Shown one piece after another: positions 9,360 through 17,110 of a stretch of 64,000 bases of DNA. This DNA comes from JBBQZU01 sp038207425. GTDB lineage: Bacteria > Bacteroidota > Bacteroidia > Flavobacteriales_D > Cryomorphaceae. The stretch is taken from NCBI GenBank assembly GCA_038207425.1, contig JBBQZU010000004.1, positions 124,001-188,000 of the forward strand, written 5' to 3'. The notes under the pieces were generated by a model. It was not told the origin of the DNA. It saw only the letters and a program-made list of their open reading frames with translations, and made no database searches. Position numbers and translations under genes: made by a program. Numbering within the stretch: position 1 is the first letter of the stretch; each line of letters starts with the position of its first letter.

Positions 9360-10427
9360 ATGATCGAAACCCAGACTATAAAAATTCAGAAAGCAGCGAA
9401 GAGCCGTTTGTCTGAAGTGAATTTTCAGGATTTGAAATTCGGACGTGAGTTTGCTGACCACATGTTTGTGATGGAACACCGCGGCGGAAAGTGGCAGGAG
9501 CCCGTTATAAAACCATTCGGCAATATTTCTATGAGTCCTGCTACATCCGTATTGCATTACGGGCAGAGCATTTTTGAAGGCATGAAGGCGTTCAAGAATA
9601 TGGATGGTCGTTATGGATTGTTTCGCCCCGACAAAAACATAGAGCGTTTCAACCGTTCGGCTGAGCGCATGTGTATGCCAACAGTGCCTGAAGGTATTTT
9701 TATGGAAGCCCTTTCAGAATTGGTTCGTCTTGATAATTCATGGATACCTGCCGAAGATTTTTCATCGCTTTACCTGAGGCCTTTTATGTACGCTATTGAT
9801 GAGTATGTGGGAGTCAAGGCAAGTGATGATTACCGTTTTATGATTTTTACTTCGCCGGTAGGAGCCTACTACGCCAAGCCTGTGCGTGTGAAGATAGAGC
9901 ACCACTATACCCGTGCAGCCCACGGAGGTACCGGTTTTGCGAAAGCAGCCGGCAATTATGCAGGATCGCTATACCCTGCGCGCCTTGCCAATCAGCAAGG
10001 CTTTGATCAGCTTTTATGGACCGACGCGAGGGAGCATGCATACATAGAAGAAAGCGGCACGATGAATGTGGTGTTCATCATTAATGGAACCCTTATCACC
10101 CCTGAATTGAGCGATACCATCCTTGATGGAGTAACCCGCCGCAGCGTACTTCAAATTGCGAAAGACTGGAATATTCCGGTTGAGGAGCGCCGCATACCTG
10201 TTAAAGAGGTAGTGAACGCTATGCGAAATGGAAACCTGCAAGAGGCTTTTGGCTGCGGCACTGCTGCCACCATCGCTCAAATAGCATCCATCGCCGATGG
10301 AGAAGATGTGTTTGAATTACCCCCTGTGGAACGGCGCGAAGTATCTAACAAATTGATTAAGCATTTTCTCGATTTGCGAAAATTTCGCGCTCCCGATTCG
10401 CATGGATGGATGGTTGAGCTCACATAG
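9360..10427 (+). CDS. ilvE: branched-chain amino-acid aminotransferase
   Basis: A 355-residue PLP enzyme of fold type IV that transfers the amino group between Leu/Ile/Val and 2-oxoglutarate, the last step of branched-chain synthesis. The PLP lysine is Lys195 in GFAKAAGNYAGSL, and the downstream EESGTMNVVFII signature is present. The size and the N-terminal SRLSEVNF ... FGREFADHMF fit the eukaryote/Bacteroidota BCAT group. The frame opens earlier (9291), but the promoter spans 9308-9338, so ATG at 9360 (MIETQTIKIQ) is chosen. It is a single-gene unit with a promoter and a terminator. Confidence 0.96.
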   Translation: MIETQTIKIQKAAKSRLSEVNFQDLKFGREFADHMFVMEHRGGKWQEPVIKPFGNISMSPATSVLHYGQSIFEGMKAFKNMDGRYGLFRPDKNIERFNRSAERMCMPTVPEGIFMEALSELVRLDNSWIPAEDFSSLYLRPFMYAIDEYVGVKASDDYRFMIFTSPVGAYYAKPVRVKIEHHYTRAAHGGTGFAKAAGNYAGSLYPARLANQQGFDQLLWTDAREHAYIEESGTMNVVFIINGTLITPELSDTILDGVTRRSVLQIAKDWNIPVEERRIPVKEVVNAMRNGNLQEAFGCGTAATIAQIASIADGEDVFELPPVERREVSNKLIKHFLDLRKFRAPDSHGWMVELT

Positions 10428-10432
10428 TGAAA

Positions 10433-10460
10433 GCCGCTCCGAAAGGGGCGGTTTTTTTTT
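10433..10460 (+). terminator. intrinsic terminator of ilvE
   Basis: GCCGCTCC, a GAAA tetraloop and GGGGCGG form a compact hairpin followed by nine T, starting 6 bp after the ilvE stop codon. Confidence 0.9.
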
Positions 10461-10540
10461 GTAGGTAATATGGCTGAAAATGGGTTTCTTCTATAGGAAG
10501 TGATTGGATTTTTGGGGTTGAGGTGTATGTGGTTTTTGTT

Positions 10541-10754
10541 GCCACGAATTGATGAATAGTTTTTGGGGATGCATAAGGGTTTTTGTTGCCACGAATGCAC
10601 GAATGGTTTTTGTTGGTCTACGTGGTTTTTTTGTTACCACAAATACACGAATTGTTTTTGTTGATCTATGTTGTTTTTGTTGCCACGAATGCACGAATGG
10701 ATTCTCTGCTGATTATTTCATTTCCGTGTGGTATTTCATTCGTGCATTCGTGGC
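10541..10754. repeat. imperfect 47-bp tandem repeats ending in an inverted copy
   Basis: The word GCCACGAATGCACGAATG or a close variant starts at 10541, 10588, 10636 and 10682, so the period is 47, 48 and 46 bp. The units share a T-rich second half ending TTTTTGTT. After the fourth copy the unit breaks off, and an exact inverted copy of the 18-mer sits at 10737-10754. The last direct copy (10682-10699) and the inverted copy can form an 18-bp perfect stem with a 37-base loop. ORFs here only translate the repeat. A further copy (16 of 18 bases) lies at 63444-63459 near the insertion sequence. From memory, similar short words are dispersed in many Bacteroidota genomes. The stretch 10461-10836 has no gene. 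Confidence 0.85.
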
Positions 10755-10836
10755 CTTTTTTTTTCAACTTTTCCTTTACAAGAATTTTATTCGCGCTTTC
10801 GCGGCCATTTATTTTCGAATGCTGAAATACCCGGCT

Positions 10837-11106
10837 CTACTCTTTCTCCAGAGATATTACACAATTAATTTTTAGATTGTCTTTTGCATCAAGTGTATCG
10901 AGCCACTGAATCAAGTCCTGTCTTTCCTGTGTGAGTTGCTTTATCCTTTTCGCACAGTGATCCCTGTCTTCGCCAAAACGAAGTTCATTACTGAATTTTT
11001 CCTTTTCATGAAAATTTATTTTTCGACTCAATAATTCCATCAGAATCGTCTTGGCCTTTTCAGGCGAGAAGTTTCCTTCAATCAATTTTGTATTGTGCTT
11101 TTTCAT
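10837..11106 (-). CDS. small helical protein, paralogue of the gene at 11675
   Basis: An 89-residue charged protein with no signal peptide or membrane segment. It begins MKKHNTKLIEGNFSPEKA, continues with LMELLSRKINFHEKE, and has RIKQLTQERQDLI near residue 55. The same pattern (L-I-x-G-x-F-S-x-E-x-A, then K-I-x-x-H-E, then R-I-K-Q-L) recurs in the gene at 11675-11917, so the two are paralogues. The heptad-like spacing suggests a helical hairpin or coiled coil. Function is unknown. From memory, pairs of such small proteins occur elsewhere in Bacteroidota; this was not searched. Confidence 0.65.
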   Translation of the reverse strand: MKKHNTKLIEGNFSPEKAKTILMELLSRKINFHEKEKFSNELRFGEDRDHCAKRIKQLTQERQDLIQWLDTLDAKDNLKINCVISLEKE

Positions 11107-11674
11107 GATTATCCAAGGATTACAGTTTGTTGGTTCTTCAACAGTTTTTTAAATACCCGTTTTCTTAGTTGCTTTTCCTATTGCCTGTATTCGCAAAGGA
11201 TGGTTCATTGCGCTCATATCGGTTTCGGTATACACAGTTCTGAATCACCTTATTCCATTGCCTTTCGGTAATTATTGCACAGGATCGTTACAGGGGTTAT
11301 CTTTTCTTTCTACCTGACCGATGAAGCTTACAGAAACGTCCGAATCAAAATTCTAAGCCGGAAAACATTCAGCTCAATCTCATGAGTTCGGCTATCGCCT
11401 TTTTCTTTCTATATTTTTGACGATGGCAATCTTTCCGTTTTATTTCATCGCTTTTCCTTACTGAATTTCCCTACCTAAGTTCAAAAGCGCGGATTCAATA
11501 AACACTGTCCCATCAAAACATTCTCTCGCAGCTACTACTTTAAGTTTGGCAGTACCTTCGTTTTTATGGTTTTGAACGCCAAGTCAGAGTGAATGGGTCA
11601 CTTCTGTGCGATTCAGAAACGTCAATGATAGCAATGGATAAAATGACTTTTCAGAGCATCCACATTGTTCATCT
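11107..11674. other. 568-bp stretch between two paralogous small genes, no gene recognised
   Basis: All frames are interrupted and no known family could be read on either strand. On the minus strand a 22-codon ORF (MSAMNHPLRIQAIGK...) ends just before the 89-residue gene, but nothing else supports it. The stretch may contain decayed coding sequence separating two genes that were once adjacent. Confidence 0.4.
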
Positions 11675-11917
11675 TTATTGAATCTTCACAGAAGCATCCA
11701 ATTCGCAGCTTTCCCCTTTCGAAAGAATAAGTAGTTTCGCTTCATAAAAATCATTCTGAAGTTGTTTTATTCTTCTTTCACGCATTTTTATATCCTCTTC
11801 ATTCTGACTTTTGTCAATTTTATTCTCGTGATATTTAATTTTGACATGAATGAGTTGCGTGAGCATCTCCAATGCCTCTTCCCGTGAAAATCTTCCTTTT
11901 ATCAGTTGTAGATTCAT
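11675..11917 (-). CDS. small helical protein, paralogue of the gene at 10837
   Basis: An 80-residue protein starting MNLQLIKGRFSREEALEML. The frame opens further upstream (12016), but that extension would overlap the isocitrate dehydrogenase. The start at 11917 aligns with the paralogue and leaves a 13-bp gap behind the dehydrogenase stop. The core has KIKYHENKI and RERRIKQLQNDF, matching the sister gene at 10837. It probably shares a transcript with the dehydrogenase. No function is known. Confidence 0.65.
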   Translation of the reverse strand: MNLQLIKGRFSREEALEMLTQLIHVKIKYHENKIDKSQNEEDIKMRERRIKQLQNDFYEAKLLILSKGESCELDASVKIQ

Positions 11918-11930
11918 TTTGCGTAGGTCT

Positions 11931-13367
11931 TTATTGGCCCTGTCCGAGTGAGAAGGCCGGCTTCCCGTCAAAGGCGTATAGGTTTTCTGTTTTGATGATA
12001 TCAATGCCTTTTTCATCCGCTGATTTCATCAGTTCGATGATATCCCGCTTGTTAATTGATTTCCCTTCCTGTGGTTTAAAACGGCAGCGCCAATGATCGG
12101 TGCAGAATGTTTCCGGAAAACCGTCGGGATATACTTTTATTCCGCGATTGGTTATCATGGTAAGCTGCACATCGGGTGTATTTAGATGTTTGATATTAGA
12201 AGCCAATTCATTTGGATTTGATCCATTCCAGTGTACAAACAAATCTACCCCTTGCAATTCTTTTTTGCGTGGAGCTCTGCGCTTGTATTTTGGCAAATTT
12301 AGGGTTGTATTGCTTGCATAGTTCACTGCTTTCAGTTGAACCGGTTTATGACCCAGGTTTTTGATTACTGCTTCAGCAAATTCTTTGGTGCCTACCTTTT
12401 CTTTGCTTACTCCTTCTTTGTAAATGTCATAGGTGTGAATACCTTCTTCAATGGTTTTCAGCCACGCATTTTGTACTTTTTCGGCCACTTCAATTTGCCC
12501 GATATGTGTAAGCATTTGAACCGCTCCTTGGAGTAAGCCCGATGGATTGGCCAAGTTTTGTCCTGCCCTTCGCGGAGCTGAACCGTGTATTGCTTCAAAC
12601 ATGGCGCACTCTTCGCCAATATTTGCAGAGCCTGCCAGTCCTACCGAACCGGCTATTTGAGCAGCTACGTCGCTCAATACATCGCCGTATAGATTCGGCA
12701 TCACCAATACATCAAATGCCTCAGGAGTGTCAGCCATTTTTGCTGCTCCAATATCAATTATCCAATGTTCATTTTCAATGGAAGGATACTCTTTGGCTAT
12801 TTCATCAAACACCTGATGAAACAAGCCATCGGTTTGCTTCATAATATTATCTTTGGTGAAGCAGGTCACTTTTTTTCTACCGTATTGCTTGGCGTACTCA
12901 AAAGCATAGCGAACAATCTTTTCGCATCCCGGACGGCTGATCAGTTTAAGACATTGCACCACTTCATCGGTTTGCTGATGTTCAATACCTGCGTACAAAT
13001 CCTCTTCATTTTCACGAACAATCACAAGATCCATCACCGGATGTTTTGTTTTCACAAAAGGATGCAAACTGATGCATGGTCGAATATTGGAGTAAAGGCC
13101 CAGAAACTTCCTTGTGGTAACGTTCAGACTTTTATAACCGCCGCCTTGCGGAGTGGTAATAGGCGCTTTCAAGAAGATTTTATTCTTGCGAATGGTCTCC
13201 CAGGATTCCGGAGCAATGCCGGCAGTATTTCCCGACAGGTAAACCTTTTCACCTACTTCAATTTCGTCAATTTCAATTTTGGCTCCAGCCGCGATGATTA
13301 TGGATAGTGTGGCATCCATAATTTCAGGTCCTATGCCGTCGCCTTTTGCTACCGTTATTCTGGTCAT
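11931..13367 (-). CDS. icd: NADP-dependent isocitrate dehydrogenase, Thermus-type
   Basis: A 478-residue beta-decarboxylating dehydrogenase of the isocitrate/isopropylmalate family. It starts MTRITVAKGDGIGPEIMDA and has LGLYSNIRPC, VIVRENEEDLYAGIEH, a metal site in MPNLYGDVLSDVAAQ, and the coenzyme loop AIHGSAPRRAGQ. A C-terminal extension of about 130 residues beyond the catalytic fold is typical of the Thermus/Rickettsia type of isocitrate dehydrogenase. It oxidises isocitrate to 2-oxoglutarate in the TCA cycle. The frame opens at 13403, but a TAnnTTTG box overlaps that point, so ATG at 13367 is the start. A second, unrelated-type isocitrate dehydrogenase lies at 15768. Confidence 0.92.
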   Translation of the reverse strand: MTRITVAKGDGIGPEIMDATLSIIIAAGAKIEIDEIEVGEKVYLSGNTAGIAPESWETIRKNKIFLKAPITTPQGGGYKSLNVTTRKFLGLYSNIRPCISLHPFVKTKHPVMDLVIVRENEEDLYAGIEHQQTDEVVQCLKLISRPGCEKIVRYAFEYAKQYGRKKVTCFTKDNIMKQTDGLFHQVFDEIAKEYPSIENEHWIIDIGAAKMADTPEAFDVLVMPNLYGDVLSDVAAQIAGSVGLAGSANIGEECAMFEAIHGSAPRRAGQNLANPSGLLQGAVQMLTHIGQIEVAEKVQNAWLKTIEEGIHTYDIYKEGVSKEKVGTKEFAEAVIKNLGHKPVQLKAVNYASNTTLNLPKYKRRAPRKKELQGVDLFVHWNGSNPNELASNIKHLNTPDVQLTMITNRGIKVYPDGFPETFCTDHWRCRFKPQEGKSINKRDIIELMKSADEKGIDIIKTENLYAFDGKPAFSLGQGQ

Positions 13368-13400
13368 TTGGTATGGGTTTTGGTATTGATTATAAACCTG

Positions 13401-13408
13401 CAAAGGTA
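13401..13408 (-). promoter_or_regulatory. -7 element of the isocitrate dehydrogenase promoter
   Basis: On the minus strand TACCTTTG matches TAnnTTTG exactly and lies about 34 bp before the ATG. No convincing -33 element is seen at the right distance, which would fit a promoter that needs an activator. Confidence 0.6.
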
Positions 13409-13434
13409 TCCATTCAGTCTTAGGGGTTTTTGTT

Positions 13435-13442
13435 TAACTTTG
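13435..13442 (+). promoter_or_regulatory. -7 element of the LysR gene promoter
   Basis: TAACTTTG matches TAnnTTTG and lies 24 bp before the ATG at 13467. It is back-to-back with the dehydrogenase promoter, with 26 bp between the two boxes. The -33 element is weak. Confidence 0.6.
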
Positions 13443-13466
13443 CTATGACCACTATAAGTATTTTTT

Positions 13467-14390
13467 ATGAACTATACACTGAACCAACTTAGAATTTTTT
13501 TGAAGGTGGTAGATAATTTGAGTGTCACCAGAGCTGCTGAGGAGCTGCATCTCACACAGCCGGCAGTATCCATTCAGCTCAAGAATTTCCAGGATCAGTT
13601 TGATATTCCTTTAATCGAGGTGGTCAATAAAAGGATATTCGTTACCGACTTCGGCAAGGAGATTGCCGAAGCTGCCGACAGAATACTCTCTGAGGTATAT
13701 GCTCTCAATTTTAAGATGCACTCGCATATGGGCCAACTCACAGGAAAGCTCAAAATGTCGTCAGTATCAACCGGCAAGTATATAGCCCCGTATTTTCTGT
13801 CCGATTTTATGAAGCGGAATGAGGGTGTAGAATTATTTTTGGATGTAACCAATAAAGCCCAGGTAATAATTAGCCTCGAAAAATTGGAAGTTGATTTTGC
13901 TCTTGTGAGTGTTCTCCCTGATAATTTGAGTATTGATAAAGTGGAGTTGATGCAAAATAAACTTTTTGTTGTGGGCAGTTATCAGGCTGAATTCTCAAAG
14001 AAAGAATATGGCAATGAAATATTTGAAGCCATTCCGCTTATATACCGCGAGCGGGGTTCGGGTACCAGGCATATAATGGAAAAGTATATTCGAACTAATA
14101 AGCTTTCTGTAGTAAAGAAAATGGAATTGACCAGCAATGAAGCTGTAAAACAAGCGGTAATCTCAGGGCTTGGATACTCCATTATGCCGCTTATCGGAAT
14201 AAAGAATGAGCTGCAAAATAAACAGTTGAAAATTATTCCGGTAAAAGGATTTCCGCTAAAATCAGATTGGTATTTGATCTGGCTAAGGGATAAGAAATTA
14301 TCGCAGGTGGCTGCATCATACTTGAATTATGTGAAGAAGGAAAAAGATAATATCATTCATAATAGATTCGATTGGTTTGAGAAGTATTGA
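13467..14390 (+). CDS. LysR-family transcriptional regulator
   Basis: A 307-residue regulator. The N-terminal winged helix-turn-helix reads LRIFLKVVDNLSVTRAAEELHLTQPAVSIQLKNF (about 8-41; the recognition helix is TQPAVSIQLK). A periplasmic-binding-like effector domain follows from about residue 90. The effector domain resembles the CbbR/CysB side of the family rather than LeuO-type members, but the ligand cannot be read. It is divergent from the Thermus-type isocitrate dehydrogenase, with the promoters of both genes in a 99-bp gap, so control of that gene and of itself is the natural inference. Confidence 0.9.
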   Translation: MNYTLNQLRIFLKVVDNLSVTRAAEELHLTQPAVSIQLKNFQDQFDIPLIEVVNKRIFVTDFGKEIAEAADRILSEVYALNFKMHSHMGQLTGKLKMSSVSTGKYIAPYFLSDFMKRNEGVELFLDVTNKAQVIISLEKLEVDFALVSVLPDNLSIDKVELMQNKLFVVGSYQAEFSKKEYGNEIFEAIPLIYRERGSGTRHIMEKYIRTNKLSVVKKMELTSNEAVKQAVISGLGYSIMPLIGIKNELQNKQLKIIPVKGFPLKSDWYLIWLRDKKLSQVAASYLNYVKKEKDNIIHNRFDWFEKY

Positions 14391-14624
14391 GCCCGACTGC
14401 TTTTTTCGACAGCTATTAATAGAAGTTTTTGGTTATGAATTTTGTGGAGTTGAGCTGAAACGTGCTCTGCTGGAAAGCATGGTGATCTTGATTTTTAAAC
14501 TGTCTGGATTTTGGGGGAGGTTGCTCTCACATCTGAACGACCGACAAAGTGTATGCTAAAAAGTATCGCCATCGTTTCACCCGGTAGAGCGCGCCTGGAG
14601 GGAAATCGAAGGGTGCAACTGCCG
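14391..14624. other. gap downstream of the LysR gene, no gene recognised
   Basis: Short open frames here have no recognisable homology. On the minus strand the sequence continues in frame beyond the conserved part of the DUF5655-like remnant (ending near 14625) as unrelated residues, so this probably lies on the far side of the deletion that truncated that gene. Confidence 0.4.
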
Positions 14625-14778
14625 AGTTATTCAAACCAAATTCAGAACGAACAAACTCAAGCCCGAAAATTGTTTTTATGTTCTTTTCTGTCAAGTCTTA
14701 GATTTCTTTTTCAAGCTTGAACGGAAGTTCCTTGATTTGTTCGATGTTGTCGTTGTTCTCTATTTTAAAAAGTGCCAT
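14625..14778 (-). pseudogene. 5' fragment of a DUF5655-like (nuclease-like) gene
   Basis: From ATG at 14778 the minus strand reads MALFKIENNDNIEQIKEL, then PFKLEKEI, a TAA stop (14700-14698), and DLTEKNIKTIFGLEFVRSEF followed by GLNN. The start and the block around the stop match what I remember of DUF5655/PD-(D/E)XK-type proteins, which read ...KEIQ-x-LTE... at the stop, so this is a CAA-to-TAA change. After LNN the resemblance ends abruptly and the catalytic part of the gene is gone. The ATG overlaps the end of the glycosylase-like remnant upstream, as in a coupled pair. Confidence 0.7.
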
Positions 14779-15416
14779 TGTATCGTCATTTCATTATTTA
14801 ATCCTGCAATGAATTGAATTTTACCACCATTTGCTGGGTGTCGAATGTAGGAATTTGAAATACTTATTTCGGTTAATTGAGATTCTGGTTTTCTGCCTAA
14901 TGCTAGAATTTTTTGAATGTCAAATAGTTCTAAAAATCCCAATAGAAGTATTGTTCCTTCTTCAAGTTCTCAATTTTTAGGTGTTCTATTTGTTTGACTA
15001 TTTTCAATTGAATGTGGGTGAAATGTGAAAATATCCCATATCAACGGATTTTCTTGAAGTTGTGATAATTCAGACCATACAATTGGTGCGGATATTTCAC
15101 TTTCAAGTTTTGCTATCTCACTTATAATTGAATTGATTCATTTCTAAATAACTCATTTGCAAATAAAACTTTTTCACTCAAAAGGCTATACCCGAAAGTC
15201 TACAGCCTTTGTAGCTTGGTGATTCTCCTAAGAGTAAAAAACCAGGATTAACAGCCTTCATCTTGGTCAGATAAACTCTTCAATTATTTTTTCTTATCTG
15301 ACTTTCCCTACTGTCGCCATAATAGAGAGTGGTCGTTCTGTTGGATTTTTGAATATTTGAAAGTATCGACATGAAATTGTCAATTTTATTCAGTGCAGAT
15401 TCTTTTTGAAACGATT
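14760..15416 (-). pseudogene. decayed uracil-DNA glycosylase superfamily gene
   Basis: Reading the minus strand across several lesions recovers a near full-length glycosylase-like protein. Recovered blocks are NKIDNFMSILSNIQKSN; YYGDSRESQIRKNN; KMKAVNPGFLLLGESPSYKG with CRLSGI (equivalent to the family's GEAPGxxG motif); LLSEKVLFANELFRNES; APIVWSELSQLQENPLIW followed by DIFTFHPH; and ILALGRKPE with IRHPANGGK. Lesions are a TGA at 15282-15280, frameshifts near 15190 and 15125, and a TGA at 14972-14970. The function of the ancestor would be base-excision repair. The gene cannot make a product now. It overlaps the DUF5655-like remnant by a TGG/ATG junction. Confidence 0.8.
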
Positions 15417-15713
15417 GCTAGCGTCAGACCGTCGTATCACCGCCAAGACACACCCACATCTAATCGAAAATTTCCAGCAACGAACCAACAGAGAAAAATT
15501 TCTGCAAATCATTATACCACCCTTTCTGATAAATTGCTATACCAAAGTTCTCCAAGAAGTGAAAAAGACCGTTTGATGTTTATATAAGAGGCAATGCCGC
15601 CCTGAAATATGCACCTTCCCTTTATTTACCAAACCACCTAACCATCTTTATTTCAGTCGGTTCCTTCATTCATTATCCAAGGGCTAGCTAACCGTAGTCT
15701 TTGCCTTTTTAGC
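15417..15713. other. gap between the glycosylase remnant and the second isocitrate dehydrogenase
   Basis: A 64-codon plus-strand frame (15393-15587) runs through here without any recognisable family and partly overlaps the remnant, so it is not called. No repeat or RNA gene was seen. Confidence 0.35.
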
Positions 15714-15746
15714 ACAAAAAAAACGCCCCATCACTGCGGCGTTTTT
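15714..15746 (-). terminator. intrinsic terminator of the second isocitrate dehydrogenase
   Basis: On the minus strand AACGCC ... GGCGTT forms a hairpin around GCAGTGATG, followed by eight T. It begins 22 bp past the stop codon. Confidence 0.85.
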
Positions 15747-15767
15747 ATTTAATACAATGGAAAAATA

Positions 15768-16997
15768 TCAGGCAATCCTTTTATTCAGTTCCGCGTCGAG
15801 CGCTTCGAGAAACTCTTCGGTGTAGAGGTAGTGCGCACCGTGCTCTACCTTATTGCCGTGTATACATACTGCCAGGTCCTTGGTCATTTTGCCGCTTTCT
15901 ACCACATCAATGCATACCTGCTCGAGGGTTTGGACAAATTTTATAAGGGCGTCGTTGCCGTCGAGCTTGCCGCGGTGCTCAAGGCCGCGGGTCCATGCAA
16001 ATATCGAGGCTATGGGATTGGTACTTGTGGGCCGGCCCTTCTGATGCTCTCGGTAGTGGCGCGTTACCGTGCCGTGGGCCGCTTCGCTCTCCATCGTTTT
16101 TCCGTCGGGGGTTATTAGTACGGAGGTCATTAGCCCCAGCGAGCCAAAGCCCTGCGCTACGGTATCGCTCTGTACATCGCCGTCGTAGTTTTTGCAGGCC
16201 CATACAAAGTCGCCGTTCCACTTCAGGGCCGAGGCCACCATATCGTCTATCAGGCGGTGCTCGTAGGTAATGCCGGCAGCGTCAAACTTTCCTTTGAACT
16301 CCCCTTGGTACACTTCTTCAAAAATATCCTTAAAGCGTCCGTCGTACTTTTTTAGGATGGTATTCTTGGTGCTCATATATAGAGGCCACTTTTTCTTCAG
16401 TGCCATATTAAAGCAGGAGCGGGCAAAGCCAAAGATAGACTCATCGGTATTGTACATGCTCAGTGCCACACCATCGCCCTTGAAGTTGAATACATCCCAG
16501 GTTTGTGGTGTTCCGCCGCCTTCGGGGGTGAAGGTCATGGTGAGTTTTCCCTTGCCTTTGGTTACCACATCGGTGGCGCGGTACTGATCGCCAAAGGCGT
16601 GGCGGCCTATGCATATAGGTTTGGTCCAGGTGGTAACGAGCCGCGGCACGTTGCGCATTATGATGGGCTCGCGAAATACGGTGCCGTCAAGGATGTTGCG
16701 TATCGTTCCGTTGGGCGATTTCCACATACTCTTCAGCTTGAACTCTTCCACGCGAGCCTCATCGGGGGTTACAGTGGCGCACTTGATGCCCACATTGTAT
16801 TTTTTGATGGCCTCAGCGCTGTCCACCGTTACCTGATCATTGGTGGCATTGCGGTTTTCCATTCCCAGGTCGTAGTACTTTACGTCTATATCGAGGTAGG
16901 GGAGTATCAGTTTGTTTTTAATAAACTTCCAGATGATGCGCGTCATCTCATCTCCATCGAGTTCTACAACAGGATTGGCAACCTTTATTTTTTGCAT
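15768..16997 (-). CDS. icd: NADP-dependent isocitrate dehydrogenase, eukaryote-type homodimer
   Basis: A 409-residue enzyme of the IDH1/IDH2-like subfamily. The start is MQKIKVANPVVELDGDEMTR, then KCATVTPDEARVEEF, SPNGTIRNILDGTVFREP, GRHAFGDQYRATD, and the metal-binding DDMVASALKW and AHGTVTRHYR blocks. All match human-type NADP isocitrate dehydrogenase. It converts isocitrate to 2-oxoglutarate and gives NADPH. The frame opens at 17207, but the first 70 codons are non-conserved and span a -7 box, so ATG at 16997 is used. It is a second, evolutionarily distinct isocitrate dehydrogenase within 2.4 kb of the Thermus-type one. Confidence 0.96.
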   Translation of the reverse strand: MQKIKVANPVVELDGDEMTRIIWKFIKNKLILPYLDIDVKYYDLGMENRNATNDQVTVDSAEAIKKYNVGIKCATVTPDEARVEEFKLKSMWKSPNGTIRNILDGTVFREPIIMRNVPRLVTTWTKPICIGRHAFGDQYRATDVVTKGKGKLTMTFTPEGGGTPQTWDVFNFKGDGVALSMYNTDESIFGFARSCFNMALKKKWPLYMSTKNTILKKYDGRFKDIFEEVYQGEFKGKFDAAGITYEHRLIDDMVASALKWNGDFVWACKNYDGDVQSDTVAQGFGSLGLMTSVLITPDGKTMESEAAHGTVTRHYREHQKGRPTSTNPIASIFAWTRGLEHRGKLDGNDALIKFVQTLEQVCIDVVESGKMTKDLAVCIHGNKVEHGAHYLYTEEFLEALDAELNKRIA

Positions 16998-17030
16998 GTT
17001 ATTCGTTAAAATTGATTCTTCGTGAGTTTG

Positions 17031-17038
17031 CAAAGCTA
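17031..17038 (-). promoter_or_regulatory. -7 element of the second isocitrate dehydrogenase promoter
   Basis: On the minus strand TAGCTTTG matches TAnnTTTG and lies about 33 bp before the ATG. A T-rich stretch, but no TTTG, occupies the -33 position. Confidence 0.6.
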
Positions 17039-17110
17039 AAATTGTTGATCGAATTAGAAAAACTGCTATTGTATTCATCGCCGTGCGCAGCCTTTCGGCA
17101 AATGCCGGTA

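Noticed and set aside
10541..10700. 47-bp repeats as CRISPR or as coding repeats
   Set aside because: The units are imperfect over their whole length, there are no distinct spacers, and open frames across them only translate T-rich repeats.
12765..13307. 180-codon frame opposite the Thermus-type isocitrate dehydrogenase
   Set aside because: Antisense shadow; the dehydrogenase frame is fully conserved.
15393..15587. 64-codon plus-strand ORF near the glycosylase remnant
   Set aside because: No recognisable domain, and it overlaps the pseudogene on the other strand.
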